Under the pieces are notes generated by a model, which did no database searches, had not been told where the DNA came from, and saw only the letters and a list, made by a program, of their open reading frames with translations. Of a DNA stretch of 64,000 nucleotides, positions 21,397 to 31,754 are shown piece by piece. A program made the position numbers and the translations under genes. Position 1 is the stretch's first letter. Every line of letters starts with the position of its first letter. Location: contig JBDOQK010000067.1 in assembly GCA_040437565.1 (NCBI GenBank), positions 62,001 to 126,000 of the forward strand. The letters are read 5' to 3'. The DNA comes from Albugo candida (taxonomy: Eukaryota; Oomycota; Peronosporomycetes; Albuginales).

Positions 21397-23917
21397 CTAC
21401 ATTTCATCCTCTTTGACCATTGTTTCTAGCATTCCTGTCGGAATTTGTTGTGCTGTAGCGGCAAACGCATTGGCTTTGTGTTTGGGTGCAAACTCGAAAT
21501 CGTCAGGTACGGAACCGAGTAACAATTCCGATAATTTTATCCAGTCTACTGCTTGATCACTTGCCATCAGCGTTTCTAGATCGTTCCGACCGTAGTACGG
21601 AGCAGGACGATCATTGATTTTTTGCGGTAAGTGCTCCAATATTCCAACGGGGACGTATCTGCAGAGAAATGACTGCCACTCTAGTAGATAGCGACGGGTA
21701 CGATTGACACCCTTCTGGTCAGTTCCCCAATGTTCCAAGCCAAATTTTACAAAGTCTTTCAACAAATCAAACCTTTCAGAAGCTGAAATGTCAAAGTGCC
21801 GTCTTTCTTTGATCTCAATCGGTAGCCATGGTTTGATGAGTGCTCCCCGTGCGATCATACAAGTGTCAAGCTTTCCATTTTTGAGATGTTCATCAAATTC
21901 GACAAACGACAAAACATCCCCACCTCCAATGAAGGAAGTATCTACTACATTGTCGCTACAAGCATCCGCACAGCGATAAATGTAATCCCAATCAGCTTCT
22001 TTCGTGTAACGTTGAAGTCTTGAACGACCATGGATTGCGATGGCACGAACGGATTGAGAGTTGTCAAGTTTGCACCATTGCGAACTATCCAGATCGACAA
22101 AAGTCATCGATGATCGAGTAGTACTTATTTTGGACACGAGTTTGTGAGCGGAAGGTTGTTTCTCCGACCATCCAGTGCGCAATTTCACACTCAAAGCCGG
22201 ACAGNNNNNNNNNNNNNNNNNNNNNNNNNNNNNNNNNNNNNNNNNNNNNNNNNNNNNNNNNNNNNNNNNNNNNNNNNNNNNNNNNNNNNNNNNNNNNNNN
22301 NNNNAAAGTCTTTCAACAAATCAAACCTTTCAGAAGCTGAAATGTCAAAGTGCCGTCTTTCTTTGATCTCAATCGGTAGCCATGGTTTGATGAGTGCTCC
22401 CCGTGCGATCATACAAGTGTCAAGCTTTCCATTTTTGAGATGTTCATCAAATTCGACAAACGACAAAACATCCCCACCTCCAATGAAGGAAGTATCTACT
22501 ACATTGTCGCTACAAGCATCCGCACAGCGATAAATGTAATCCCAATCAGCTTCTTTCGTGTAACGTTGAAGTCTTGAACGACCATGGATTGCGATGGCAC
22601 GAACGGATTGAGAGTTGTCAAGTTTGCACCATTGCGAACTATCCAGATCGACAAAAGTCATCGATGATCGAGTAGTACTTATTTTGGACACGAGTTTGTG
22701 AGCGGAAGGTTGTTTCTCCGACCATCCAGTGCGCAATTTCACACTCAAAGCCGGACAGCAAAACGCCGATGAACCGGCAAGTATTTTTCGAGATTGAAGG
22801 CGATGCTGCTGACCGATTTGAATCCCAGTCAATGCTCCAGATATGACCTCCAGGAGCCGAGCTGGTCGAGTCATTAACGCAGAGCCCGATCCAGCTCTGC
22901 AGACAAGGTCGATCGGACATCCCATGTTGATATCGATGAAATCAATATCGGTCTCGCGAGTCAATAACTCACAAACTCGAGCCATTTGATCTCCATGACC
23001 ACCAGCGATCTGTACACCAAAAACATCCTCACTTTTGTGCCTGCGAAGCAAAGCCCATTCCGATTGCTGAGCCTGTAAAATATTAGAAGACATTGCCATT
23101 TCCCCACACGTGATATCAGCACCAGTTTGCTTGAGTAAACGACGAAATGGAAGATTTCCAACGGTTGTCAAAGGCGCAACATAAATTTTCCGCTTAAAGT
23201 CGATTTTCTTTCGTTCAGGGATCAGCGGACTCGGGTCTGCTTCTTCTGGTAAGGGCGGCTTTATATCGGGATCCGCCTCTTTTGGTGATCTTGAGCCCGA
23301 TTTCTGGTTTCGTTTATCCTTCCTCTTTATGCATCCAAAACGATATTTGTTCTTCCGTAGGCACTCGCGTAAATCTAAGGACAACTGATTAGTTTCTTCG
23401 TCCTCTCGTTTTCTTCGCATATTGACGTCTTTTTCTTTCTCGGTCTCCGTCACATTCTCAATCACCACATCGCTCGCATGGCCTTTATTCACGGTATGCG
23501 CAGACGCAAATCGACATTTCAATCCATATTCACACTCTCCAAATGCGTCAAATAATGGACAATGCGAATGTATATCTTTGGGCTTTCGTTTCATATAATC
23601 ACTGATTTCATGACTAAATTTGCAGCTTTCTCCGTATTGACATGGCTCGTTCACTGCAATAAATCGACAAAGAACAACAGAAGGATCTTCGACTTGGTCA
23701 ATTGGACGTTTCTTGAAAGTTCCTCGCTCTTTTGTTTTCATCGATCTGACATTCTTATCCGTTATTTCTCCTTCCGGTTTAGCATCATTATCCGCTGTAT
23801 GGGTCGATGGTATGGGTCTTAGATATCTAAAGATCAGAAATATGAGTTGCGTGAAGAAGAAAGGATTCAAAGAATAGCGTACTGAGGTTTGATTGCGGCT
23901 TCACCACGTCCAACCAT
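21397..23917 (-). CDS. DUS3: tRNA-dihydrouridine(47) synthase DUS3 with CCCH zinc fingers
   Basis: The proposed start is ATG 23917: MVGRGEAAIKPQ is joined over an intron of about 55 bp to YLRPIPSTH, giving the AxIKPxxL N-terminal signature of DUS3 proteins. Two CCCH zinc fingers follow (CRFIAVNEPCQYGESCKFSH and CPLFDAFGECEYGLKCRFA). The TIM-barrel DUS domain follows with VAPLTTVGNLPFRRLL, the NMGCP catalytic Cys, VKLRTG, AIHGRSRLQRY, and MIARGALIKPW. The C-terminal helical domain includes LEWQSFLCRYVPVGILEHLP and KHKANAFA. It reduces uridine 47 of tRNA using FMN and NADPH. The assembly splits the gene: 21751-22204 recurs as 22305-22758 around a gap, so the true gene is about 550 bp shorter than the span. 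Confidence 0.92.
22205..22304. other. Assembly gap inside DUS3 with duplicated flank
   Basis: 100 N. 21751-22204 is repeated as 22305-22758 (454 bp), an unmerged contig overlap. Confidence 0.95.
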
Positions 23918-24212
23918 CGTATACTATCGAGTACTATTGGCGTAAAAGCTCCTTTATCTAACTTGAATGCATTATTAGATACGATCTATCGATCTGGTAG
24001 AAATTCAACGCAAGATAGCTCTACATCACTGCTTGAATGGAGCAGTGCTTGGGCAATTCTTGGCTTCGAAGTAGAAATAGAATAGAATAGAGCATACTCG
24101 CATGCTGTGGACGCGATGGATAGTGTGCAAATTCTATATCTGCCTCATAAGGAATAAAGAGTCGGTGTTATTGATAGATGCCATCACTGGTTGTGCGCTG
24201 TAGTATAGACTT

Positions 24213-25343
24213 ATGTCTCTTCCTTTATCAAATAAAACATCATCAAAATTGTTCACTTCACGACACTCGAGTGATGATCAGCAGAGGATTCGTATTTCTG
24301 AGCATCGGGTACGTCCAACAAGTCCAGCAAGAACGTATTCCTTGAAAGGTGGACGTGTGAGCTACGATACGCGTGAGCCCTTGGTCAAAGAAAGTCGATT
24401 GGTCAGAGACCACACGAAACGAAGGCGTCAGCGGAGAACCCCGCTTAAGCATTCTACGTCACTCCCTGCGTTTCTATCCATCCAGGAAGCCGAATTTTGT
24501 GAGCTGGAATCGTTTTTGAGCACATATCGCTTCCAGGTGATAATATAAGCGAGTCACTCGCACAACTCATGTGAGAGTCCATGTAGAGGAAATGTACCCC
24601 AGCAGCCGTCAAAATCCAATCTACTTGGCGCATGTACAAGAAAAGAAAAGCTTATCGTAAATGGGCAAAATACGTAGAAATACGATATCGTAAATTGTTT
24701 CAACGATGGGCTTTTTCAGCCAAAGTCAGTCGGATTTTGCGTGTTTCAGTTCAGCGTAAATTCCTTCACGCATGGCGACACCAGGTCAAATCTACACTTC
24801 GAGTACGCTTGCTATCTGATGTGCAATGCATTTGAAATTGATTGTGTTCTCGCGCAGAATTTGGAGCTCGAAATTGGTATTTTCGAATATGCGCAATTAC
24901 GAGGAAAGCTGACTCCATTAGCTGTAAACTTGTTTCTGAAGAAAAAAAAATCGCTTGCTCAAAAAAGTGTTATCCAAAACGACGGCTCGCTTCGGAAAGA
25001 AAGTCTTTCTTGGTGCCTTAATCCGGCATACGATGTTTTGACGGAATGTACCGAGAAGAAATCTAGTCGTGTGAGTAGAGTTAGACGCTTGCATTCGAAG
25101 GCAGCAGCATTTATTGCGACGAAAATACGAGAGCGATTATTTATTTCATGGAGAGATCACAATTTCTGTCATGGCCGAAAGGGACTTGACGCTCGTTTTT
25201 ACATCAATGGAGCTGTTAGAACGGCATTAACCTCTCGATCTCGATGGCCTGGAGAATTAGCGGCTGCAATTTTTTCTTCATGGTCGAGATGGGTGAGAGA
25301 TCGTCGATCCAAGCGTCATCCAGGTCGAGGTCTTACACGATGA
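24213..25343 (+). CDS. IQ-motif and SFI1-like tryptophan-repeat protein (possible centrin/calmodulin binder)
   Basis: Three exons fit by eye: from MSLPLSNKTSSK at 24213 to a GTGAGC donor near 24498; acceptor CCCCAG near 24602; donor GTACGC near 24800 and acceptor CGCGCAG near 24860; stop at 25343. The N-terminus is basic and Ser-rich. The second exon opens with AVKIQSTWRMYKKRKAY, an IQ motif. Four spaced Trp-helix repeats follow: LFQRWAFSAK, FLHAWRHQVK, LFISWRDHNF and IFSSWSRWVR. This pattern resembles centrin-binding repeats of SFI1. The role is inferred as a basal-body or centrosome scaffold. The exact family is not identified. Confidence 0.6.
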
Positions 25344-25941
25344 GATAGAGAGAAATAGCACCAGGTTGCATCGAGATCTACCTCTCAGTTCGAATCGAGC
25401 CTAATGGTTAAATGGAGTATGAGACCTGGGCATTACGCTAGTGGGTCGAGTGTATCTTTGGAGCCTTTGTACTACCAAAGAGTCCGTTTACATATTGAGT
25501 TTTGTTTCCCATTGATATGAATCCGCCCGAGTTGAACGTAGTTTCATGATGTTTGCTGCGCTTTACTCTCAGCACCGGCTACCAGCAATACTGCACTAAT
25601 TGCTNNNNNNNNNNNNNNNNNNNNNNNNNNNNNNNNNNNNNNNNNNNNNNNNNNNNNNNNNNNNNNNNNNNNNNNNNNNNNNNNNNNNNNNNNNNNNNNN
25701 NNNNAAATGGAGTATGAGACCTGGGCATTACGCTAGTGGGTCGAGTGTATCTTTGGAGCCTTTGTACTACCAAAGAGTCCGTTTACATATTGAGTTTTGT
25801 TTCCCATTGATATGAATCCGCCCGAGTTGAACGTAGTTTCATGATGTTTGCTGCGCTTTACTCTCAGCACCGGCTACCAGCAATACTGCACTAATTGCTC
25901 GTATATTTGGATATCCAAGTCTTGATCACTTTGTGGGCGAC
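25344..25941. other. Intergenic with gap and duplicated flank
   Basis: Contains the 25605-25704 gap. 25410-25604 recurs as 25705-25899, so the real intergenic length is about 300 bp. Nothing else recognised. Confidence 0.7.
25605..25704. other. Assembly gap with duplicated flank
   Basis: 100 N. 195 bp (25410-25604) repeated at 25705-25899. Confidence 0.95.
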
Positions 25942-27156
25942 TCAAGTATCCTCGTGTGAGCCTTTCCCGGGGACATAACATGTCAGTGAACCGAATCCAT
26001 CTATCAGAACACCATGAAGCGCCAGTACTGGACCTTCAGAAATGCCTGTGGGAGAGGAAAAATCAAAATATGTCCAAAGTGCGATACAACAAATACAAGC
26101 TCACAGCATAGCAATGTCTCAACGGAAGTGTCATCGATCAACATCGATTTAGATAGCATTCGAGCGTCAACCGTTACAGACACTTCACGTCGATCATCTT
26201 GAGCGTCATTAAAAGCCTCAACCGTGGCTGTGAGCTCGTCTCGATGCTTCAAGTTGACAAATACTGTCTGTAATTGTAACACTTCAGTATGAATTTTGAA
26301 CCTCAGTGTCCCATTTTTATCTGCTGCGATGACAATTGTCCTATCGATAACTNNNNNNNNNNNNNNNNNNNNNNNNNNNNNNNNNNNNNNNNNNNNNNNN
26401 NNNNNNNNNNNNNNNNNNNNNNNNNNNNNNNNNNNNNNNNNNNNNNNNNNNNGTGAGCTCGTCTCGATGCTTCAAGTTGACAAATACTGTCTGTAATTGT
26501 AACACTTCAGTATGAATTTTGAACCTCAGTGTCCCATTTTTATCTGCTGCGATGACAATTGTCCTATCGATAACTTTAAGTCGATCCACCAACGAGCGTA
26601 AGAGATGTGAAGGTGGTAGCTCCATTGCAATCTCTGGCAGCGGTAAATCGGGCTCCATGCAAATACGAGTAGCCGTCTCGATGGGTATCACACGTATTGG
26701 AACGCTTTGCACAATATCCACATCGACAGAGCAGGTTTTGAAGCACAATAGAGATTCATCACCGCGCTTCAAAAGTCGCATCATAACCACATTAGACTCT
26801 TTGCCCGAGGATAAAGCTTGGGAAACATGCTGAATATCACACACAAACGCAATTTGATTCGAAGAGCGACTTTGTACGATGTAATTTGTGAACATGCGAG
26901 CAGCCTGCAGCTTGACAAAGCAAGCTGTTCCGAGCTCCAATGTCGGACAAGCTGCTCGAATAGTTAGAGAGAGCATTTCTGGTGTTAGTATGAATACGCA
27001 CTCATTGTTTTGAATATGAGTGGAAGCGGATAGCGTGTGTTTATTGGTCCCTTTTTGGTTCCCCATAGAATGGCGAGAATCAAAGCGGCAGCCGATCTGT
27101 ACGATTTCGAGCATTATCGGGAAGGTTTCTCGTGTGATAGTTCCTCGAAAGCGCAT
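25942..27156 (-). CDS. HUS1: Checkpoint clamp subunit HUS1 (9-1-1 complex)
   Basis: It starts MRFRGTITRETFPIMLEIVQ at 27156, matching the N-terminus of HUS1. It continues with FILTPEMLSLTIR, PIRVIPIETATRI (human IPIKVIP), LRSLVDRLKVIDRTIVI and LRFKIHTEVLQLQTVFVNLK. A short terminal intron (GTGAGC donor near 26105, acceptor CCCACAG near 26040) leads to ALHGVLIDGFGSLTCYVPG and a stop at 25942, resembling the end of HUS1 proteins. HUS1 forms the PCNA-like ring with RAD9 and RAD1 that loads at damaged DNA and activates ATR signalling. A 100-N gap with duplicated flank (26230-26352 = 26453-26575) lies inside, so the true CDS is about 223 bp shorter. Confidence 0.88.
26353..26452. other. Assembly gap inside HUS1 with duplicated flank
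   Basis: 100 N. 123 bp (26230-26352) repeated at 26453-26575. Confidence 0.95.
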
Positions 27157-27285
27157 TTGACTTTTTAAACCAATCGAAAAGGTTTACTTTTTACAGCTGC
27201 AATCACCGTACATGTTTAGCTCACTTTGCATTCTTCCGGGCTTTCAATTTGAATTCGCAATCACTACAATTTGAAAGGAACGCTT

Positions 27286-27936
27286 CTTTTCTCACACTAA
27301 TTGTGGTAACTGCTGCGCAGAATTAGATCAGCAAATGTTGTGACATTACAAATGCAAACATGGATTTTTATTCGTATTTTAGTTTCGTAATGGAGAAGGC
27401 GTTTGACTCTGACAATCGATGTATGGATACGTCTTTGGTTGAAATTGGCAGTAATCAGATGGAAGGGTTCATAAAGCTGACACTTGTGCAAAAGAGAGCA
27501 AGTACTGGACGACGTAATGCTGTAGTTGGTTTAAAGATAAAACCGGCTCCGCAAAGAGCTGAACGACCACACATTACGGAGAACGTGCATTAGTGCAAGT
27601 GGGTTTATCATATGCGCGGTCACATTTAAAGTGTATCGTATTGATTTATAGCAATTTTGATGTTGTAATCGGCTTTTTGGATGCTAATTTCACCTTTTCA
27701 ATCATACGTAAGAAAATTGAGCGCGTATGTTTGTAGTGTAGCGATTGATCCCGCTAGTCATTAGCGTTGTTGAAGACCGTGTCTATTCAACGTATCGATC
27801 CTGCTGCTAGATGAATTTCATCATATGACAAGGATTATAGGCGTTTGTGTATAATCCATTCTATTTATACTTATACTATAGTACTGGTCCAGAGATTTGC
27901 AGAGTACTGTACTCACATCCCCAACGTGAAACCAGG
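27286..27936 (+). repeat. Dispersed repeat, copy A (about 650 bp)
   Basis: Highly similar to 31000-31650, with scattered substitutions and small indels. It starts at CTTTTCTCACA and runs to AACGTGAAACCAGG, where it meets a gap. Both copies keep an open frame of 77 codons (27360-27593 here, starting MDFYSYFSFVMEKAFDS). No terminal inverted repeats or target duplications were found. Confidence 0.8.
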
Positions 27937-28036
27937 NNNNNNNNNNNNNNNNNNNNNNNNNNNNNNNNNNNNNNNNNNNNNNNNNNNNNNNNNNNNNNNN
28001 NNNNNNNNNNNNNNNNNNNNNNNNNNNNNNNNNNNN
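27937..28036. other. Assembly gap at the end of repeat copy A
   Basis: 100 N with flanks that are not copies of each other. The gap begins exactly where repeat copy A ends, suggesting that the repeat broke the assembly. Confidence 0.9.
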
Positions 28037-28511
28037 AGCAATGGTAAGAGATGAAGAAGAGACTTCTGATAAGCAAAAGGCACCGAAATGACGTCAGAGA
28101 ATGTGATAAATGTACTCTGAAATAGAATCTGCTGCGCGTAACATACGTCGGGATAGGAAAGGGAATTCAAGATCATTGTAGACTCATGCATTGACAATCG
28201 TTCATCTTTAACAATTCATGTACAAATAGAGCATTCACTGATACAATCCTAATCCTTGCCGAGAATTCTCCAACGGACATGCTTACACACAACGGATAGA
28301 GGAATCTGAACCAATCTCCTGGTCTTGGTTTGTGAACCCAGGTCAAATGTTGCCACTTTGCCGCTTCGTCCCACTTTACGAGATTGCTTGTGAGCAACTT
28401 GTTGTACAGGTCACCTCATCTTTTCTCAAATCTCTTCATTTTGCAATTTGCTTTCCAGATACAAGACTACAACACAACACGACGTCAAAAACCAACACCA
28501 AACAATACAAA
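28037..28511. promoter_or_regulatory. Upstream region of the secreted-protein gene, duplicated at 13832-14120
   Basis: From about 28230 to 28511 the sequence matches the inverse of about 13832-14120 over most of its length, ending at the conserved ATGCGATCAG. The first 190 bp hold nothing recognised. Confidence 0.6.
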
Positions 28512-28829
28512 ATGCGATCAGGACTCCAAATCACGTGCATGGTGCTGTTGGCTTTCACATCGACCTCAGTTAGTGTGTGCCCCACAACATGCCCCACAAC
28601 ATCAAATGGAGCTGCCGAGGGGCTGGATGCCAAAATATCCGGCAAACCTAAGCTACGATCTCTTGGATCTGTGCCCGGACCATCAAGATATTTGAATTGC
28701 TTCCAAGTTTGTTTTTTTCAATGTTGGAGTATGTTTTCCTGTTGTTGTAACCCCATCCGAAAAGCAACTGACGTTGTACAAAACTCAAATAGACTTGAGC
28801 TTAAACTTGAAAAGCCATCTAAAAAATAA
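28512..28829 (+). CDS. Secreted protein candidate, Cys-rich, 105 residues
   Basis: It starts MRSGLQITCMVLLAFTSTSVS, a signal peptide. The mature region begins with a duplicated VCPTTCPTTS, caused by a 12-bp tandem repeat, then AEGLDAKISGKP, shared with the interrupted paralogue at 10844-13831. A cysteine-rich segment (NCFQVCFFQCWSMFSCCC) and a basic tail follow. The open frame continues upstream of this ATG, but the paralogue and the signal peptide support this start. The function is unknown; a role in host interaction is inferred only from secretion and copy number. The Cys-rich tail is not shared with the paralogue. Confidence 0.55.
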   Translation: MRSGLQITCMVLLAFTSTSVSVCPTTCPTTSNGAAEGLDAKISGKPKLRSLGSVPGPSRYLNCFQVCFFQCWSMFSCCCNPIRKATDVVQNSNRLELKLEKPSKK

Positions 28830-29538
28830 ACCAGCTTTATTGACTATTCCTCACTTGTGCCATCTATGATCTGTACAATTACAGTCTACCCTGCTATGAG
28901 TAAAATTACAAAAGCGATCTATTTTACGTTTGCTCACCATAAACGCTGCATTTGCAGGGCATTGTGTCTACCCTTCAAAACGAGTATGCTGAAAAGCTCG
29001 GTTTACTGCTTCGTCCTGTTGTCCTTCGAGTACACAGCTATTACAGGTACACGTTATTCAAAAGTTCTTCCTTTGTTCCCAACAAGAAAGTTTGTGGAAG
29101 TTAAGTTGAACAATTCCCATGATCGCTTCATCCGTGCATCGTTACCTCAACAGTCGACTGAGTATTATTAAAAAAAACTACATAACAACCTAATCATCGC
29201 GAATGTTCTCCCAAAGTCTTTGTTACGTGTATTTTGATCTGCGTGATACGTGCACACGTCACTTTGTTGTCTGCACGTGACAGTATGTTGTCAGTTTGTA
29301 AAAATATCTCACTAGCCACACGAGCAACATGATTGCATTAGGAATATTGAACCAATGCGCTTGTGTTACGGTCCTACACCCATGCTACTTTGCGTACGTC
29401 CAGGTTTGCCCGCAGAATATAGTAGAATACCGATAAGAGTCCCATATAATTGGCGCTGTGCAATCACTGCTTCGTCTTCCTCATCTCTAAAAAAAACCAG
29501 ATTGAATTGTAAGCGTTAACCGGGAAATTTCAGCGTGG
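28830..29538. other. Intergenic, nothing recognised
   Basis: 709 bp with short unrelated open frames only (one at 28857-29171 has no supporting feature). Confidence 0.5.
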
Positions 29539-30081
29539 ATGATTTGTATGGTGGCTTTTATACATGTGGCAGTTTGTGGCCTCCTTCCGACTTCGGTAGA
29601 GTCAGCGACCACACTAATTAGTGATACACACTCGGTTACGACGAACGCAGATACTGCTGCTAGAGATGTTCAATTCGATTCCCAAACAACAGCGACTGGA
29701 TCACGGTCATTTATACCCGACATTGAAACACAGGGTAGCGGCAGCCTCCGTGCGACCTCAAGTCGAAATGGATCAATATCGAATCCAGCACGACTGCTCA
29801 CCTCTAGATATAATCGTATTTCTACCACAAATACTCCGAATAACGATGAATTTGAATCACACGCAGAGCTCAAAGTCTCAGAATCTTCATTATCTGGACG
29901 TGGTAAGGCTAAAGTGAATGATCGCCCGAAGAAAGAGCGCAAAATAGTCAGATTCGCTGTTACAAAGGATACAGCAGACGCAGGGAGTAGCAACAAAGAT
30001 TCCGTGACTTCTTTTCGAAAGGTCATGTCAAAATATCTGGGACTCGTGACTCCATTAGTCTGGCACAAGCTGATCGATTAA
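29539..30081 (+). CDS. Secreted protein candidate, 180 residues, Ser/Thr-rich
   Basis: It begins MICMVAFIHVAVCGLLPTSV, a signal peptide with cleavage likely after VESA. The mature part is Ser/Thr/Asn-rich and probably disordered, with a basic cluster (RPKKERKIVRFAV) near residue 130. SNPARLLTSRYN followed by NNDEF looks at first like a degenerate RxLR-EER pair but lacks the RxLR spacing. About 130 bp past the stop, a different frame encodes KKPSFFKKFWSSVKRR and more Lys-rich residues, similar in style to the KGVSWLKGLFKK stretch of the secreted protein at 58826. A spliced or altered C-terminus is possible. No known family. Confidence 0.5.
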   Translation: MICMVAFIHVAVCGLLPTSVESATTLISDTHSVTTNADTAARDVQFDSQTTATGSRSFIPDIETQGSGSLRATSSRNGSISNPARLLTSRYNRISTTNTPNNDEFESHAELKVSESSLSGRGKAKVNDRPKKERKIVRFAVTKDTADAGSSNKDSVTSFRKVMSKYLGLVTPLVWHKLID

Positions 30082-30999
30082 AAATCAAAGTCGCTTTTTA
30101 CTGCTACTTGGCCAATGTTACCTTTGAAAAGCCTACGTTACCCCCATTGCATTCGAAGAGTACCGAATAAGGCACTACAATACGGCCCCAAGAAAAGAAA
30201 CCCAGCTTTTTCAAGAAATTTTGGAGTTCTGTAAAAAGAAGGACGCATGAAGTGGATTTACGTCAAGATGGAAACGCGAACGATCTGAAAAAAGCCAAGG
30301 CTGCCCTCGGATCGCCTTTTTCCAATGGTGGATAGCAACGGCCGAAAAAAGAAGAACCTTGATCATCAAATTTATAGGCAGCATCGCTCTTGCATTTCTT
30401 ACCTATGATTTATCTTCAGTTGAAAGGCACAATACTTTCTTCATTCCATGTTTACGATACGTACGTAAATTGTGTGCACTTCCGTTTGTCGACACTGAGG
30501 ACGATAGCTTTGAACACCCTATTCAAAAGTCTTTATCTTACTGAAGTGGTGTTGGCTTGTTCACACCAAGCCGCGATCAGACCGCATGTGATAATTACAT
30601 CACTAGAATGAAAGAGAAAATGGGTCTGATACTTGACGGTGCAATACAAGGATGAGATCAAGTGACCTCTCTAGATACCCGACCTGTCGTAAATAATAAA
30701 TACATATACTAAATACATTTCATGTGAATAGCTGTAAGAGATGGTAATATGTCTTCTCGCTGATCGTGCTGTATTTCCACATTGGTGTCCACCACACTTG
30801 CCTGAACATCGCCATCCAGCTAGGATTAGGATTGAAGTTGCACTTGCATTTCTACTTGCCGGTTCCGTACCCACAGCAATGATTGCGCTACGAGTTAATC
30901 CAGCACCATTAAAACTTGATTTGGCCGCCTTGATAGTAAAACTGTCTTCTCAAGTACCGAGCGTGCGCACTAAACGTGGTCTAGATCATGGAAAGTGTC
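30082..30999. other. Intergenic; possible tail of the 29539 gene
   Basis: 30190-30335 on plus encodes a Lys/Trp-rich stretch that could be a last exon or relic of the upstream secreted gene. The rest has nothing recognised. Confidence 0.4.
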
Positions 31000-31650
31000 C
31001 TTTTCTCACAGTAGTTGTGGTAACTGCTGCGCAGAAATAGATCAGCCAATGTTGTGACATTACAAATGCAAAGATGGCTTTTTATTTGTATTTTAGTTTC
31101 GTAATGGAGAAGGCATATGACTCTGACAATAGATGTATGGATACGTCTTTGGTTGAAATTAGCAGTAATCAGATGGAAGGGATCATAAAGCTGACACTTG
31201 TGCAAAAGAGAGCAAGTACTGGACGACGTAATGCTGTAGTTGGTTTGAAGATGAACCCGGATCCGCAAAGAGCTGAACGACCACACATCACGGAGAACGT
31301 GCATTAGTGCAAGTGGTTTATCATATGCGCGGTCACATTTGAAGTGTATCGTATTGATTTATAGCAATTTTGATGTAATCGGCTTTTTTGGATGCTTATT
31401 CTTTCACCTTTTCAATCATACGTAAGAAAATTGAGCGCGTATGTTTGTAGTGTAGCGATTGATCCCGCTAGTCATTAGCGTTGTTAAAGACTGTGTCTAT
31501 TCAACGTATCGATGATGATGCTAGATAAATTTCATCATTTGACAAGTACTATAAGCATTTGTGCGTAATCCATTGTATTTATATTTATACTGTATTACCA
31601 GTCTAGAGATTTGCAGAGTACTGTACTCACATCCCCAACGTGAAACCAGG
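31000..31650 (+). repeat. Dispersed repeat, copy B (about 650 bp)
   Basis: Copy of 27286-27936. The 77-codon frame is preserved at 31074-31307 with a few substitutions (for example MAFYLYFSFVMEKAYDS against MDFYSYFSFVMEKAFDS). It ends 104 bp before the CK2 beta start codon, so part of the CK2 beta promoter may derive from it. Confidence 0.8.
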
Positions 31651-31754
31651 AATCATTCAATCCGATATTAGTGGTTGGTTGCCGCCGACTCGCATCGTTA
31701 GGAACGAACGAACGGTGTGTTACTGAACGTGCTGTAGTTTGAAGAACAAAGACA

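Noticed and set aside
29539-30081. RxLR-EER effector call
   Set aside because: ARLLTSR lacks the R-x-L-R spacing and NNDEF is not an EER motif; only a loose resemblance.
30671-30874. Minus-strand Cys-rich frame (CSGKCGGHQC)
   Set aside because: Short, no splice context, and overlapped by another equally open frame on the plus strand; probably chance.
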